Assembly: GCA_965261645.1 (NCBI GenBank)
Contig: CBDHDJ010000003.1
Location: 124,001 to 188,000 of the forward strand
From: CBDHDJ01 sp965261645
Lineage (GTDB): Bacteria > Pseudomonadota > Alphaproteobacteria > SHVV01
DNA: 64,000 nucleotides
Direction of reading: 5' to 3'
Of this stretch, positions 34,878-45,200 are shown piece by piece. How positions within the stretch are numbered: the stretch's first letter is position 1; the number at the start of each line of letters is the position of its first letter. The notes beneath the pieces are model-generated. The model was given only the letters and a program-made list of their open reading frames with translations, made no database searches and had not been told where the DNA came from. The position numbers and the translations under genes were made by a program.

Positions 34878-36017
34878 TCAGGAGAACACACCACTCAGGA
34901 AATTGACGACTTGCGGAATATTGCTCAGGTCATTCCAAGTTGCGAACACCATGAGCGACAGCACGAGGGCGAGGCCGATGCGGAACCCGTACTCTTGTGA
35001 TTTCTCGCCCAGCGGTTTTCCGCGCACTGCCTCGATAAAGTAGAAAAGGAGATGGCCGCCATCGAGCAGCGGAATGGGGAAGAGATTGAGGAGGCCGAGG
35101 CTGATGGAGAGAACGGCGAGGAATGAAAGGACGGCGGCGAAGCTGATTTGAAACACTTCGCCTGACATTCGGGCAATGCCGATCGGGCCGCCAATTTCAT
35201 CGCCGCCCCGTGCACCCACGATGACTTGACCCACGTAATTGAGCGTCATCTCGGTGATCCAGGCGGTCTCCAAAACGGCGAGCGCCAACGCCGTAGCGGG
35301 ATCATGGCGGATCAGCTCAACGCCGCCCGCGCGTGACACGCCCAGCAATCCGATCCGATGCTGCCGACCGAAGTTATCGGTGAACTCGCGGAGCTGCGGC
35401 GTCACCCGCATGCTCACCTCGTTGCCATCGCGCATGACGATCACATCGAGTGCTCGCCCCGGGCTCAAGCGAACGATCTGCTGAACTTCCTGAAAACGAC
35501 CGATGGTACCCCCGTCGATCGAGATGATGCGATCGCCGGGCTGGAAACCGGCGTCATCGGCGGCGCTCCCTTCCACCACCTGATCGATTACGGCTGGCGA
35601 GTAAGGCTGTCCGATGGCGATGAAAAGTACGGCATAGACCAACACGGCAAATACGAAGTTGGCCAACGGCCCGGCCACGACGATCGCCGCGCGCTGGCTC
35701 AGCCGTTTATGGTGAAAGCTGATCGCGCGTTCGGCGTCCGTCATCGTTGCGATGGACCCGTCGGGCGTGCTGGCAGCGTTGCTGTCGCCAAAAAACTTGA
35801 CGTATCCGCCGAGCGGAACCCACGCGACTTTCCAGCGTGTTGCCGCGCGATCCGTCCAACCAAAGATCTCAGGGCCGAACCCGATCGAAAAGACCTCAAC
35901 CCGGACTCCGTTACGCCGGGCGATCAGGTAATGGCCGAGCTCATGAACGAAGACAACGACCGTCAGGATGACCAGGAACGGGACGACGTAGCTCCAAAGG
36001 ACTTCGAGGATGCCCAT
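34878..36017 (-). CDS. rseP: Site-2 protease RseP
   Basis: Intramembrane zinc metalloprotease that cuts anti-sigma factors and leftover signal peptides. 379 aa. FVHELGHYLIARRNG has the HExxH motif in the first helix; one PDZ domain (about 120-200, VDQVVEGSAADDAGFQPGD) stands before the C-terminal helices, where LFPIPLLDGGHLLFY brings the third zinc ligand. Family members have one or two PDZ domains; one is seen here. Confidence 0.95.
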   Translation of the reverse strand: MGILEVLWSYVVPFLVILTVVVFVHELGHYLIARRNGVRVEVFSIGFGPEIFGWTDRAATRWKVAWVPLGGYVKFFGDSNAASTPDGSIATMTDAERAISFHHKRLSQRAAIVVAGPLANFVFAVLVYAVLFIAIGQPYSPAVIDQVVEGSAADDAGFQPGDRIISIDGGTIGRFQEVQQIVRLSPGRALDVIVMRDGNEVSMRVTPQLREFTDNFGRQHRIGLLGVSRAGGVELIRHDPATALALAVLETAWITEMTLNYVGQVIVGARGGDEIGGPIGIARMSGEVFQISFAAVLSFLAVLSISLGLLNLFPIPLLDGGHLLFYFIEAVRGKPLGEKSQEYGFRIGLALVLSLMVFATWNDLSNIPQVVNFLSGVFS

Positions 36018-36055
36018 GATTCGTGTCGAAAACCCCTCAAGCGCGGATCAAACGT

Positions 36056-37246
36056 TCACCGGGTTGCACGCGCGACCAGCCGCGCAGCGACATCGCGGGC
36101 CACCGCGTCAACCTCGAGGACATCGTCGAACTCACGCAAGGGTGCTCGCGGTAGCTGCTCGAGCGTCTGTTCGACGATTCCCGCGATATCGAGAAACCCA
36201 ATGCGCCCCATGAGAAAGCCGTCGACCGCGACCTCATTGGCCGCGTTGAGAATGGTCGGCGCGGGTCCGCCACTCTCGAGGGCTTCCCGCGCCAGGCGCA
36301 GTGCGGGAAACCGTTCGTCGTCGGGTTCTTCGAAGGTGAGCTGGCCGATGCTGGCCAGATCAAGGCGCGCAGCGGGCGCCGCTATCCGCTGCGGCCACCC
36401 GAGCGCATAGGCGATGGGCGTACGCATGTCGGGAGATCCCAAATGCGCAAGCAGCGAGCCGTCGATATAGGCCACCAGGCTGTGCACCACGGACTGCGGA
36501 TGAATCAGCACCTCGATGCACTTGTGCGATACGGGAAACAAGTGGTAGGCCTCGATCAGTTCGAGCCCCTTATTCATCATGGTCGCCGAATCGACGGAAA
36601 TCTTCGCGCCCATATTCCAGGTCGGGTGGGCCACCGCCTGTTCCCGCGAGACATGCGCCATGGCCGCCTTGTCGAGCCCCCAAAAAGGCCCGCCCGAGGC
36701 GGTGAGGATGATCTTTTCGACGGTCTCCACGCGATCGAACTCGAAGACCTGAAATATGGCGTTGTGTTCGGAATCGACCGGAACCACAGTCGCACCGTGG
36801 GCCGCCACCTCCTTCATCATGAGTTCGCCAGCGCATACCAGGCATTCCTTGTTGGCCAGTGCGATGATCGCGCCGCGGCGCACCGCCGCGAGCGTGGGCG
36901 CGAGCCCCGCCGCCCCGACGATGCCGGCCATGACCCAATCGGCGGGCCGGGCTGCGGCCTCTTCGAGCGCGCCGGGCCCGGCCGCCACCTCGATTCCCGT
37001 GCCAGCAAGCGCCTGCTTGAGTTCGCCGTAGCGGTCAGGATCCGCGATGACGGCGAAACGCGGTCGCAACCTCTTCGCCTGTTCGGCCAATGCCGCAAAG
37101 TTGCGGTGGGCGGTCAGCGCCTCGACGACATAGGCGTCGCGATTACGCTCGATCAAATCGATCGTGTTACATCCGACCGAGCCCGTCGAGCCGAGGATCG
37201 TGACCCGCCGCGGCGCACGCTCATCCTGCGGCAGACTCACCGCCAT
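36056..37246 (-). CDS. dxr: 1-deoxy-D-xylulose 5-phosphate reductoisomerase
   Basis: Second enzyme of the MEP isoprenoid path. 396 aa. ILGSTGSVGCNTIDLI binds NADPH; ALANKECLVCAGELM and PVDSEHNAIFQV hold substrate and metal; SGGPFWG, SVDSATMMNKGLE and HPQSVVHSLVAYIDGS complete the site. It supplies isopentenyl diphosphate for uppS, which stands two genes upstream. It overlaps the end of cdsA by 10 bases. Confidence 0.96.
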   Translation of the reverse strand: MAVSLPQDERAPRRVTILGSTGSVGCNTIDLIERNRDAYVVEALTAHRNFAALAEQAKRLRPRFAVIADPDRYGELKQALAGTGIEVAAGPGALEEAAARPADWVMAGIVGAAGLAPTLAAVRRGAIIALANKECLVCAGELMMKEVAAHGATVVPVDSEHNAIFQVFEFDRVETVEKIILTASGGPFWGLDKAAMAHVSREQAVAHPTWNMGAKISVDSATMMNKGLELIEAYHLFPVSHKCIEVLIHPQSVVHSLVAYIDGSLLAHLGSPDMRTPIAYALGWPQRIAAPAARLDLASIGQLTFEEPDDERFPALRLAREALESGGPAPTILNAANEVAVDGFLMGRIGFLDIAGIVEQTLEQLPRAPLREFDDVLEVDAVARDVAARLVARATR

Positions 37247-38052
37247 AACAGCGCCCCCCCTTGGGTCAGCAGCGTCACGCCTGCAAGTGCCGGCGCAGCG
37301 AAAATGAGGCCGTCAACGCGGTCGAGCACACCGCCGTGGCCCGGGATCAGCGTCCCGCTGTGCTTGGCGTCGAAATTGCGCTTGATCCAGGATTCGGCCA
37401 AATCCCCGAGCTGCGCGGTAATGGCTACCGCCACACCGAGCAAAGCAAACACCACGCTTGGCGCCAATCCGCCAGCCCAGGCCGTGACCACGCCGGCGAT
37501 TGTCGCCGCACCGATGCCACCGACCACCCCGGCCCAGGTCTTCCCCGGGCTGATGCGGGGTGCGAGTTTCGGCCCACCGATCGCGCGACCGGCGAGAAAT
37601 GCGCCGGCGTCCGTCGTCCACACGACGATAAACAACCACATGATGAGAGCGCGGCCGATTTCGGCGTCGGCCCGCAAATAAATGCAGGCCGTGGCCGGCG
37701 CGGCGATATACACGACACCAATGAGCGGCCACAGCACCCTACGCCGGTTGATGAGCGCCACCACGGCGACGAGGATCGCGCCCGCTCCGATCAACTCTAC
37801 AGCGTCCGTAAACGCGCTATAGCCAGCCAGGACAACGGCGCCCGCGACGACGACCGCATGCGCGAACGTGATGGTGTCGTTTCCACTCCCGCCGCACAGC
37901 CGGTCCCACTCACGCACGGCAAGCAGGCTGGCAATCAATATAAAGACGGCAAACGGCCAACCTCCGAGATAGGCCGTACCAAGAGCGACAGGCAACAGCA
38001 CGCCGGCCGAAATGACGCGCAGTTTCAACGACCCTGTCGCGCGGCTAACCAC
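37237..38052 (-). CDS. cdsA: Phosphatidate cytidylyltransferase CdsA
   Basis: Makes CDP-diacylglycerol for phospholipids, in the inner membrane. 271 aa from GTG 38052, which overlaps the uppS stop by 8 bases (GTGGTTAG); an upstream ATG in frame lies deep in uppS and is unlikely. Several membrane helices; the C-terminal signature GDLAESWIKRNFDAKHSG, ending in PGHGGVLDRVDGL, is the CTP-transferase motif. Confidence 0.93.
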   Translation of the reverse strand: MVSRATGSLKLRVISAGVLLPVALGTAYLGGWPFAVFILIASLLAVREWDRLCGGSGNDTITFAHAVVVAGAVVLAGYSAFTDAVELIGAGAILVAVVALINRRRVLWPLIGVVYIAAPATACIYLRADAEIGRALIMWLFIVVWTTDAGAFLAGRAIGGPKLAPRISPGKTWAGVVGGIGAATIAGVVTAWAGGLAPSVVFALLGVAVAITAQLGDLAESWIKRNFDAKHSGTLIPGHGGVLDRVDGLIFAAPALAGVTLLTQGGALLWR

Positions 38053-38779
38053 TGGTCGCACCGTATCGCCGCTCGCGGCGGTGAAATTCGTCGATGGCGT
38101 CCTCGAGGGTTTGCTTCGAGAAATCGGGCCACATCGTATCGGTGAACACCAGTTCGGCATAGGCGGACTGCCACAGCAGAAAATTGCTCAAGCGCTGTTC
38201 GCCGCTTGTCCTGATGATGAGGTCGGGATGGGGCAAATCCGCGGTTTCCAGATAATGCTCGAAACCCTCTTCCGTAATTTCGTCAATCTTCAACCGACCC
38301 GCGGATACCTCTGCCGCCATCTTGCGACAGGCCCGGACGATCTCCTCATGACCACCGTAGTTCAGCGCAATCACCAGAGTGAGGCCGGGATTCTGTGCCG
38401 TCCTGTTCTCGGCGTGCGCGATGAGCTCAACGATATCACGCGGCAGACGGTCATAATTACCGATGAAGCGCACGCGAATCCCGTTGTTGTGCAGCTCGTC
38501 GAGTTCGCGCTTCAGATAGAGGCGCAGCAGGCCCATGAGGTCGTCGACCTCCGCCGCCGGCCGCTTCCAGTTTTCCGACGAAAAGGCATAAAGCGTGAGA
38601 TACGAAATACCTAGCTCGCCGCATCCTCGGACCGTGGTGCGAACCGCCTCGGCGCCGCGCTGATGACCGGCGAAACGGGGCAATCCTCTCGAACGGGCCC
38701 ACCGGCCGTTGCCATCCATAATGATCGCCACGTGCCTCGGCGGCGGGCGATCGGCGGCATGGGACGTCGCGGCTTCCAT
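38045..38779 (-). CDS. uppS: Isoprenyl transferase (undecaprenyl diphosphate synthase)
   Basis: Makes undecaprenyl diphosphate, the lipid carrier of cell wall and O-antigen. 244 aa. IIMDGNGRWARSRGLPR (catalytic Asp), GHQRGAEAVRT, YAFSSENWKRP and the C-terminal IRTSGEQRLSNFLLWQSAYAE region are all present. It is 3 bases from frr and overlaps cdsA. Confidence 0.96.
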   Translation of the reverse strand: MEAATSHAADRPPPRHVAIIMDGNGRWARSRGLPRFAGHQRGAEAVRTTVRGCGELGISYLTLYAFSSENWKRPAAEVDDLMGLLRLYLKRELDELHNNGIRVRFIGNYDRLPRDIVELIAHAENRTAQNPGLTLVIALNYGGHEEIVRACRKMAAEVSAGRLKIDEITEEGFEHYLETADLPHPDLIIRTSGEQRLSNFLLWQSAYAELVFTDTMWPDFSKQTLEDAIDEFHRRERRYGATSG

Positions 38780-38782
38780 GGC

Positions 38783-39346
38783 TCAGACCTGCATGATCTC
38801 TTTTTCCTTGGTGTCCAGGAACTCATCGATCTCCTTGATGATCTTGTCAGTCATCTCCTGGATCTTGCCCCCCCACAGATGGTGGTCGTCCTGGGACATC
38901 TCGCCGCCCTTCTCCATTTGCTTCAACTTGTCCATTCCGTCGCGGCGAACGTTGCGCACGGCGACTCGCGCTTGCTCGGTGTACTTGCCCGCGATTTTGG
39001 ACAGTTCCAGCCGCCGCTCCTCGTTGAGTTCCGGGATGGGAACGCGGATCAGCTGTCCGTCGGCGGCCGGGTTAAGCCCCAGCTCGGAACCCTGAATCGC
39101 CTTCTGGACATTCTTGACCAAGCCCTTGTCCCACACCTGAACGGTGAGCAGCCGGGGTTCCGGCGCGCTGATGGTGGCCACTTGGTTCAGCTTCATTTCC
39201 GCGCCGTACGCATCGACCGTCAGCGGCTCGACCAGGCTCACCGAGGCGCGTCCCGTCCTCAATCCCGCGAACTCCCTGCGCAGGACATCGACAGCTGACT
39301 TCATCCGGCGTTCGAGATTATCGATGTCTGGATCGGCCATCGTCAT
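38783..39346 (-). CDS. frr: Ribosome recycling factor
   Basis: Splits post-termination ribosomes with EF-G. 187 aa, the usual length; begins with the helix domain DIDNLERRMKSAVDVLR. LRTGRASVSLVEPLTVDAYG and the C-terminal DDHHLWGGKIQEMTDKIIKE are typical. The ATG overlaps the pyrH stop (ATGA), so the two are coupled. Confidence 0.96.
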   Translation of the reverse strand: MTMADPDIDNLERRMKSAVDVLRREFAGLRTGRASVSLVEPLTVDAYGAEMKLNQVATISAPEPRLLTVQVWDKGLVKNVQKAIQGSELGLNPAADGQLIRVPIPELNEERRLELSKIAGKYTEQARVAVRNVRRDGMDKLKQMEKGGEMSQDDHHLWGGKIQEMTDKIIKEIDEFLDTKEKEIMQV

Positions 39347-40068
39347 CTCTCCTCGCCAATGATCGTGCAGGTGCCCTTACCGGCGAGCACGTCGGGGAGC
39401 GCACCGCGGTTGTGAATTGAGAACACGAGAATGGGGATCTTGTTCTCTCGTGCCAAGGCGATGGCGCTCGTATCCATGACCTTCAGGTCCTTGGACAGCA
39501 CGTCAAGATAGCTGAGACTATCATAGCGCTCGGCGTCGGGCGACGTTTGCGGATCGGCGGAGTAGACGCCGTCCACCTGGGTGCCCTTGAGCAGCACGTC
39601 GCACCCCATCTCGACCGCACGCAGCGCCGCGGCCGTGTCGGTGGTGAAGAACGGGTTGCCCGTCCCCGCGGCGAAGATCACGACGCGGCCCTTTTCCAAA
39701 TGGCGGTTGGCGCGCCGACGGATGAACGGCTCGCAGACCGAAGCCATGGGAATGGCCGACAAGACGCGCGTCGCAACGCCGCGGCCTTCCAAGGAATGCT
39801 GCATGGCCAACGCATTGATGACGGTCGCCAGCATACCCATGTAGTCGCCGCTGGCCCGCTCGATCCCCTTGGTCGTGCCCGAGACGCCGCGGAAGATGTT
39901 GCCGCCGCCGATGACCATGCAGAGCTCGACGCCCATCTCGCGGCCCGCGAGCACCTGTTCGGCGATGGAATCGACCGTGTCCCAGTCAATACCGTAATCG
40001 AGCTTGCCCATGAGCGCCTCGCCGGACACCTTGACCAAAACGCGGCGGTAATTTGATGTCTCGGGCAT
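39343..40068 (-). CDS. pyrH: UMP kinase
   Basis: Phosphorylates UMP to UDP. 241 aa from MPETSNYRRVLVKVSGEAL; an upstream in-frame start adds 16 residues with no family support. Amino-acid kinase fold: KVSGEALMG, VIGGGNIFRGV, GTGNPFFTTDTAAALRA, LLKGTQVDGVYSADP. It stands between tsf and frr, the standard order. Confidence 0.96.
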   Translation of the reverse strand: MPETSNYRRVLVKVSGEALMGKLDYGIDWDTVDSIAEQVLAGREMGVELCMVIGGGNIFRGVSGTTKGIERASGDYMGMLATVINALAMQHSLEGRGVATRVLSAIPMASVCEPFIRRRANRHLEKGRVVIFAAGTGNPFFTTDTAAALRAVEMGCDVLLKGTQVDGVYSADPQTSPDAERYDSLSYLDVLSKDLKVMDTSAIALARENKIPILVFSIHNRGALPDVLAGKGTCTIIGEER

Positions 40069-40150
40069 TGAAGACGCTATCCGTACAACTCGACGGTCGG
40101 CCTGGTGGGCCGCCACCTAACCCCGTGGGCGCCGGATGACGTGAATCGAT

Positions 40151-41044
40151 TCAATCCGTCTCCCGGCGATCCACACTTTCACCCAAGGCAAACCGGACAA
40201 AGCCGCTGATCTTGAGCGGTGCGCCGATCTCTGCGGCCGCGCTCTCGATCGCCTCGGACACCTTGTTTTCTCCGTCGATGACGAAGGTCTGCTCGGCCAA
40301 TACGACTTCCTCATAAAACTTGCCGACACGGCCTTCGACCATCTTTTCAACAATCTCGGCCGGACGCCCCGATTCTTCCGCCTGGGCCCTGAGCACCGCG
40401 CGCTCGCGCTCGACGAGGTCGGGATCCAGAGCCTCCGCGCCCACCGCCTGAGGCGCCGCCGCCGCAACGTGCATGGCCAGTTGCTTGCCGAAAGCGGCAA
40501 GCTTGCCGCCCTCGCCGTCCGATTCGAGCCCCACAAGCACGCCGATGCGGCCCAGTCCCGGCGCCAACGCGCCATGCACGTAGTTGGCTACCCGTCCCGA
40601 AGCGACTTCCAGCGTCGCAGCACGTCGCAAGGTAACGTTTTCGCCGACCGTCGCAGCGAGCTGGGTCAGTTGGCCCGCGACGCTCCCCCCGCCATGGGGG
40701 TAGTCCATCTTCAGGAGGTTTTCGGCATCCGCGCCGGTCGCAAGCGCGAGATCCGCGACGGTACGCACGAAGGCCTGCATGAGCTCGTTGCGGGCGACAA
40801 AGTCGGTTTCCGAATTGACTTCGACGATCGCGCCTCTGGTATCGGCGGTGGCGAGCCCGATCAGGCCTTCCGCGGCGACCCGGCCGGCCCGCTTGACGGC
40901 AGCGGCGAGCCCTTTCTGGCGCAGCCAGTCCACCGCGGCATCCAGATCACCGTCGGATTCGCCCAACGCCTTTTTGCAGTCCATCATGCCCGCGCCGGTG
41001 CGGCCGCGGAGTTCCTTCACCTGGGCTGCCGATATCTCTGTCAT
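40151..41044 (-). CDS. tsf: Elongation factor Ts
   Basis: Nucleotide exchange factor for EF-Tu. 297 aa. UBA-type N-terminus (VKELRGRTGAGMMDCKKAL), the core motif VEVNSETDFVARNELMQAF, and a C-terminal half with VGRVGKFYEEVVLAEQ-like ending (EGRVGKFYEEVVLAEQTFV). It follows rpsB with a 41-base gap. Confidence 0.96.
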   Translation of the reverse strand: MTEISAAQVKELRGRTGAGMMDCKKALGESDGDLDAAVDWLRQKGLAAAVKRAGRVAAEGLIGLATADTRGAIVEVNSETDFVARNELMQAFVRTVADLALATGADAENLLKMDYPHGGGSVAGQLTQLAATVGENVTLRRAATLEVASGRVANYVHGALAPGLGRIGVLVGLESDGEGGKLAAFGKQLAMHVAAAAPQAVGAEALDPDLVERERAVLRAQAEESGRPAEIVEKMVEGRVGKFYEEVVLAEQTFVIDGENKVSEAIESAAAEIGAPLKISGFVRFALGESVDRRETD

Positions 41045-41085
41045 TTATTCGGCTCGTTTCTTAGAAAAGTCACTCAAACATTTAA

Positions 41086-42042
41086 TTACAATAAATTATT
41101 TAGGAAATACTGCGGCGCAGCGGGTTCCTCCTTCGCGGCGGCTTCACTCGCGCCGCTCACCGATTCGGGCGCCGCTGCCGCGGGGGCAGCGTCACCTTCG
41201 GACGCCTGCTCCGTGATTGTGGCGGCGGTCGTCTCTGCGCCAGATTCCGCTTCGGCGACGCCGGCGTCCGCCGGGGCGGGCACCTCACCCTCGGCCGGTA
41301 GGTCCTCGGGCGGCGTAACGTCCGCTTCGCCGCTATCTTCACCGGCCGCCACCATTTCCTCCTGAATGCCGTCGAGAACGGAGCGAGCCGCCAACTCGCA
41401 ATACAGATTGATCGCGCGCAGCGCATCATCGTTGCCCGGAATGGGATGAACGATCCCCTCCGGGTCGGAATTACTGTCAAGAATGGCGACCACGGGAATT
41501 CCAAGCATTCGCGCCTCTTTGACAGCGATGGCTTCGCGATTGGTGTCGATGACGAAGAGAACATCGGGGATGCCGCCCATGTCCTTGATGCCGCCCAACG
41601 CGCGCTCGAGCTTGACGCGCTCGCGGGTGAGCCGGAGCAGCTCCTTCTTGGTCAAACCCATCGTCTCTTCCTCGATCTGCGCATCGAGTTCGCGGAGGCG
41701 CTTGATCGACACCGAAATGGTGTTCCAGTTGGTGAGCGTGCCGCCGAGCCAGCGATGATTGACGTAATACTGGCCGCAGCGCTTGGCCGCCTCCTTGATG
41801 GGCTCCGAGGCCTGGCGTTTGGTGCCGACGAACAGCACGCGGCCGCCGGCCGCGACGGTATCGCGCATCACCTCCAAGGCGCGGTACAAAAGCGGCACCG
41901 TCTGCTCCAAGTCGATGACGTGGACGCGGTTACGGACCCCAAATAGGTAGGGGCCCATCTTGGGGTTCCAGCGTTGGGTCTGGTGACCGAAATGGACGCC
42001 AGCCTCAAGCAGCTGACGCATGGAGAAACTTGGCAGGGCCAT
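41086..42042 (-). CDS. rpsB: 30S ribosomal protein S2
   Basis: 318 aa from MALPSFSMRQLLEAGVHFGH, with GGAGAAGGA before the ATG. QTQRWNPKMGPYLFGVRN, KRQASEPIKEAAKRCGQYYV and NRWLGGTLTNW-type (HRWLGGTLTNWNTI) are the family core, complete by about residue 235. After that comes an acidic Ala/Glu/Pro-rich tail of about 80 residues (from GEDSGEADVTPP to PQYFLNNLL) that most S2 proteins lack. Confidence 0.96.
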   Translation of the reverse strand: MALPSFSMRQLLEAGVHFGHQTQRWNPKMGPYLFGVRNRVHVIDLEQTVPLLYRALEVMRDTVAAGGRVLFVGTKRQASEPIKEAAKRCGQYYVNHRWLGGTLTNWNTISVSIKRLRELDAQIEEETMGLTKKELLRLTRERVKLERALGGIKDMGGIPDVLFVIDTNREAIAVKEARMLGIPVVAILDSNSDPEGIVHPIPGNDDALRAINLYCELAARSVLDGIQEEMVAAGEDSGEADVTPPEDLPAEGEVPAPADAGVAEAESGAETTAATITEQASEGDAAPAAAAPESVSGASEAAAKEEPAAPQYFLNNLL

Positions 42043-42186
42043 GGTCGTTCCTTCTCCGGTTAAGCCGCCGCGGATGTTGGCCCGGTCAGCATCGTTTGGC
42101 AGACCGGGCACCGGATCGGCGCACCAGGCGATACCTCGCCCGACGCCGCATACCCGCGTGTGAATTTGAGCCGATGGCTCGCCAAG

Positions 42187-42215
42187 TTGATAGCGTTCGC
42201 CTATCGTTTATGCAA
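42187..42215 (-). promoter_or_regulatory. Possible rpsB promoter
   Basis: On minus, TTGCAT (42215-42210), 17 bases and TATCAA (42192-42187) form a fair sigma-70-like pair, about 145 bases before rpsB and after the end of dnaE. rpsB-tsf usually has its own promoter. Weak matches, inference only. Confidence 0.3.
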
Positions 42216-42253
42216 GGGAAATCATGGGGTTGAGCGCCTCTTCGCGCGCCGCT

Positions 42254-45200
42254 TCACGGATGCTCGCGAACACCCACGACCCCTGGCAGATTAGCGATCT
42301 CCTCCCATAGGCCGGGCGACAGCGCAAAGCCGCCGTCGACCGCAATATCCACCTCGGTGTCGCCATCGGGCAGGGCCAAGATAAGGTTGACACGATTCCG
42401 CCCCTTGCCGGCCCCACCGAGGAGTTGCTGCAGTTCCTTTAGCGGATCAGCCGATGCGAGCGTGATACCGAGCGTCAGCCCGCTGTTCATCAACCGGGGC
42501 TCGAGCAGCTCGATTTTGTTGGCCGTGAAGCGCATGCGGTCGCCTTCGTCGCGCGCGTCCACGGCCAGAAGAAGCAGATTATCGATCGTGAGTAGGGCGC
42601 TGAACTTGTTTAGCTGGTTGGCGAACACCATGACCTCGTAATCACCACTTGGATCAGACATGGAGAGCCGCGCATAACGATCACCGCGTTGGGATGTCCG
42701 TTCGTTCACGTCCTCCACCGTCCCTGCGAGGTTAATCCCGTTTCCGCCGCCGTTGAACCGGCCGCTCGAGACATCGGCAGCCAGGGTGACGCCCAAGCGG
42801 CCGAGATGGCGCCGGTAGGCATCCAACGGATGGGCCGAGAGGTAAAAGCCAATGGCGTCGCGCTCGCGCTTGCGGTGCTCCCTGGGCTCCCACGGTTCGC
42901 CTTCCGGCAGGTTGAGGTGTGGCGCGGTGGCGGAGCCATCACCGAACAGGTTTTGCTGCTGGCTCTCACGCTCGCGCGCCGCGGCACCGGCGACGCCGAG
43001 CAACACCTCCATACCGCCGAAGACCTGGGCCCGGCCGTCGTGGAGGCTGTCAAACGAACCGGCGCAAGCCAGATTCTCGAGCTGGCGCCGGTTCATCAGG
43101 CGCGGGTCCACGCGACCAGCGAAATCGGTGAGGCTTTCGAAAGGCCCGTTGGCCTCACGCTCGGCGATGACCGCCTCCATGGCTTGGCGCCCGACATTCT
43201 TGATGGCCGCCAGGGCGTACCGCACGCCACGCCGCCCCTCGGCGTCCTCCTCCACGCCAAACTCCACGCCCGAAGCGTTGATATCGGGCGGCCACAAAGG
43301 GATGGCGAGGCGATCGAGCTCGCGCTTGAAGATGCGCAATTTGTCCGTGTTGCCAAGATCGAGCGTCATGCTGGCGGCGAGGAATTCCACCGGGTGGTTC
43401 GTCTTCAGCCAGGCGGTCTGGTAGGCGATGAGAGCGTAGCCGGCGGAATGCGCTTTGTTGAAGCCGTAGCCGGCGAACTTGTCGACCAGGTTGAAGACGT
43501 GGACCGCGCGGCCCTCGGGCACGCCCTTGGCCACCGCGCCGGCGACGAAGCGGTCGCGCTGCGCCTCCATTTCCGATTTGATCTTCTTGCCCATGGCGCG
43601 GCGCAGGAGATCGGCTTCACCCATGCTGTAGCCCGCGAAGACCTGGGCGATCTGCATGACCTGTTCCTGATAGACGATGACGCCGTAGGTGTCCTTGACG
43701 ACCGGCTCGATGAGCTCGTGCAGATGCTCGGGCGCCTCACGGCCGTGCTTGCAGGCGACGTATTTCGGGATGTTCTCCATCGGGCCGGGCCGGAACAGCG
43801 CGACCAGCGCGATGATGTCCTCGATGCAGTCGGGCTTCGCCTCGCGCAGCAGATCGCGCATGCCCGGACTCTCGAACTGGAAGATCCCGATCGTGTCGCC
43901 CTTCGCCATCAGGGCATAGGTGCCGGCATCGTCGAGTGGCAGCGTGCCGTAGTCGATGTCGATGCCGCGAGCGGCGAGCAACGCCCGCGCGCGATCGAGC
44001 ACGGTCAACGTCTTGAGGCCGAGAAAGTCAAACTTGATGAGGCCCGCGAGTTCCGCGTATTTCATCGAGAATTGCGTCACCGGCACGTCGGAGCGCGGAT
44101 CGCGATAGAGCGGGATCAGCTCTTCGAGCGGCCTGTCACCGATGACCACGCCCGCGGCGTGAGTCGAGGCGTGGCGGTACAGCCCTTCGAGCTTTTTCGC
44201 GATCTCGAGGACTTTCGCGACTTTCCCGTCATTGTCGCGTTCCTGCTCAAACCGGGGTTCGCCTTCGATGGCCTTGGCCAGCTTGACCGGATTGGCCGGG
44301 TTGTACGGCACCATCTTGCACAGGCGATCGACCTGTCCATAAGGCATCTGGAGGACGCGGCCGACATCGCGCAGCACGGCGCGGGCCTGCAGCGTACCGA
44401 ACGTGATGATCTGGGCCACCCGGTCATGGCCATACTTATCCTGCACGTAGCGAATGACCTGATCGCGTTTTTCCTGACAGAAATCGATGTCGAAATCAGG
44501 CATCGAGATGCGGTCAGGATTGAGAAACCGCTCGAACACGAGGCCGAAATACAAGGGATCGAGATCGGTGATACCGAGCGACCAGGCAACCACTGAACCG
44601 GCGCCCGAGCCGCGGCCCGGCCCGACCGGAATGTTCGCGCTCCGCGCAAAGTCGATGAAAGTCCGCCACGATGAGGAAATAACCGGGAAAATTCATCCCG
44701 GTGATGACGTCGAGCTCGTGCTCGAGCTGCTTACGGTAAGGCCGCGCTGCCGCCGCGCGGGCGGCGGCGTCCATATCGGCGCTGAAGACGCGGACCTCGA
44801 GCCGCTCCACAAGGCCGCTCTCGGCCTTCGCGCGAAGATCTGCAGCCTCATCGCGCCCCGCCACGGTGGTGAAGGTGGGCAGGATCGGGTCGCGCGCCGG
44901 CGGCCGGTAGGCACAGCGCTGAGCCACGACCAGGGTGTTGCCCACCGCTTCGGGCACATCCTCGAATAGCGCCTCCATCTCGCCAGCGCTCTTGAAGCGA
45001 TGCTCAGGCGTCAGGCGGCGGCGGTTTGCTTGATCGAGAACGGCGCCCTCGGCGACGCAGATCAGCGCGTCATGCGCCTCGTACATGTCCGCATCGGCAA
45101 AGTAGACATCGTTGGTGGCGACCAGCGGAACGTCGTGGCGGTACGCCAAATCGATCAGAGCGGGCTCGATGCGCGCCTCGTCCGCAACGCCGTGGCGCTG

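Noticed and set aside
42689..44596. 635-codon frame on plus opposite dnaE
   Set aside because: Shadow of the polymerase; long only because of high GC.
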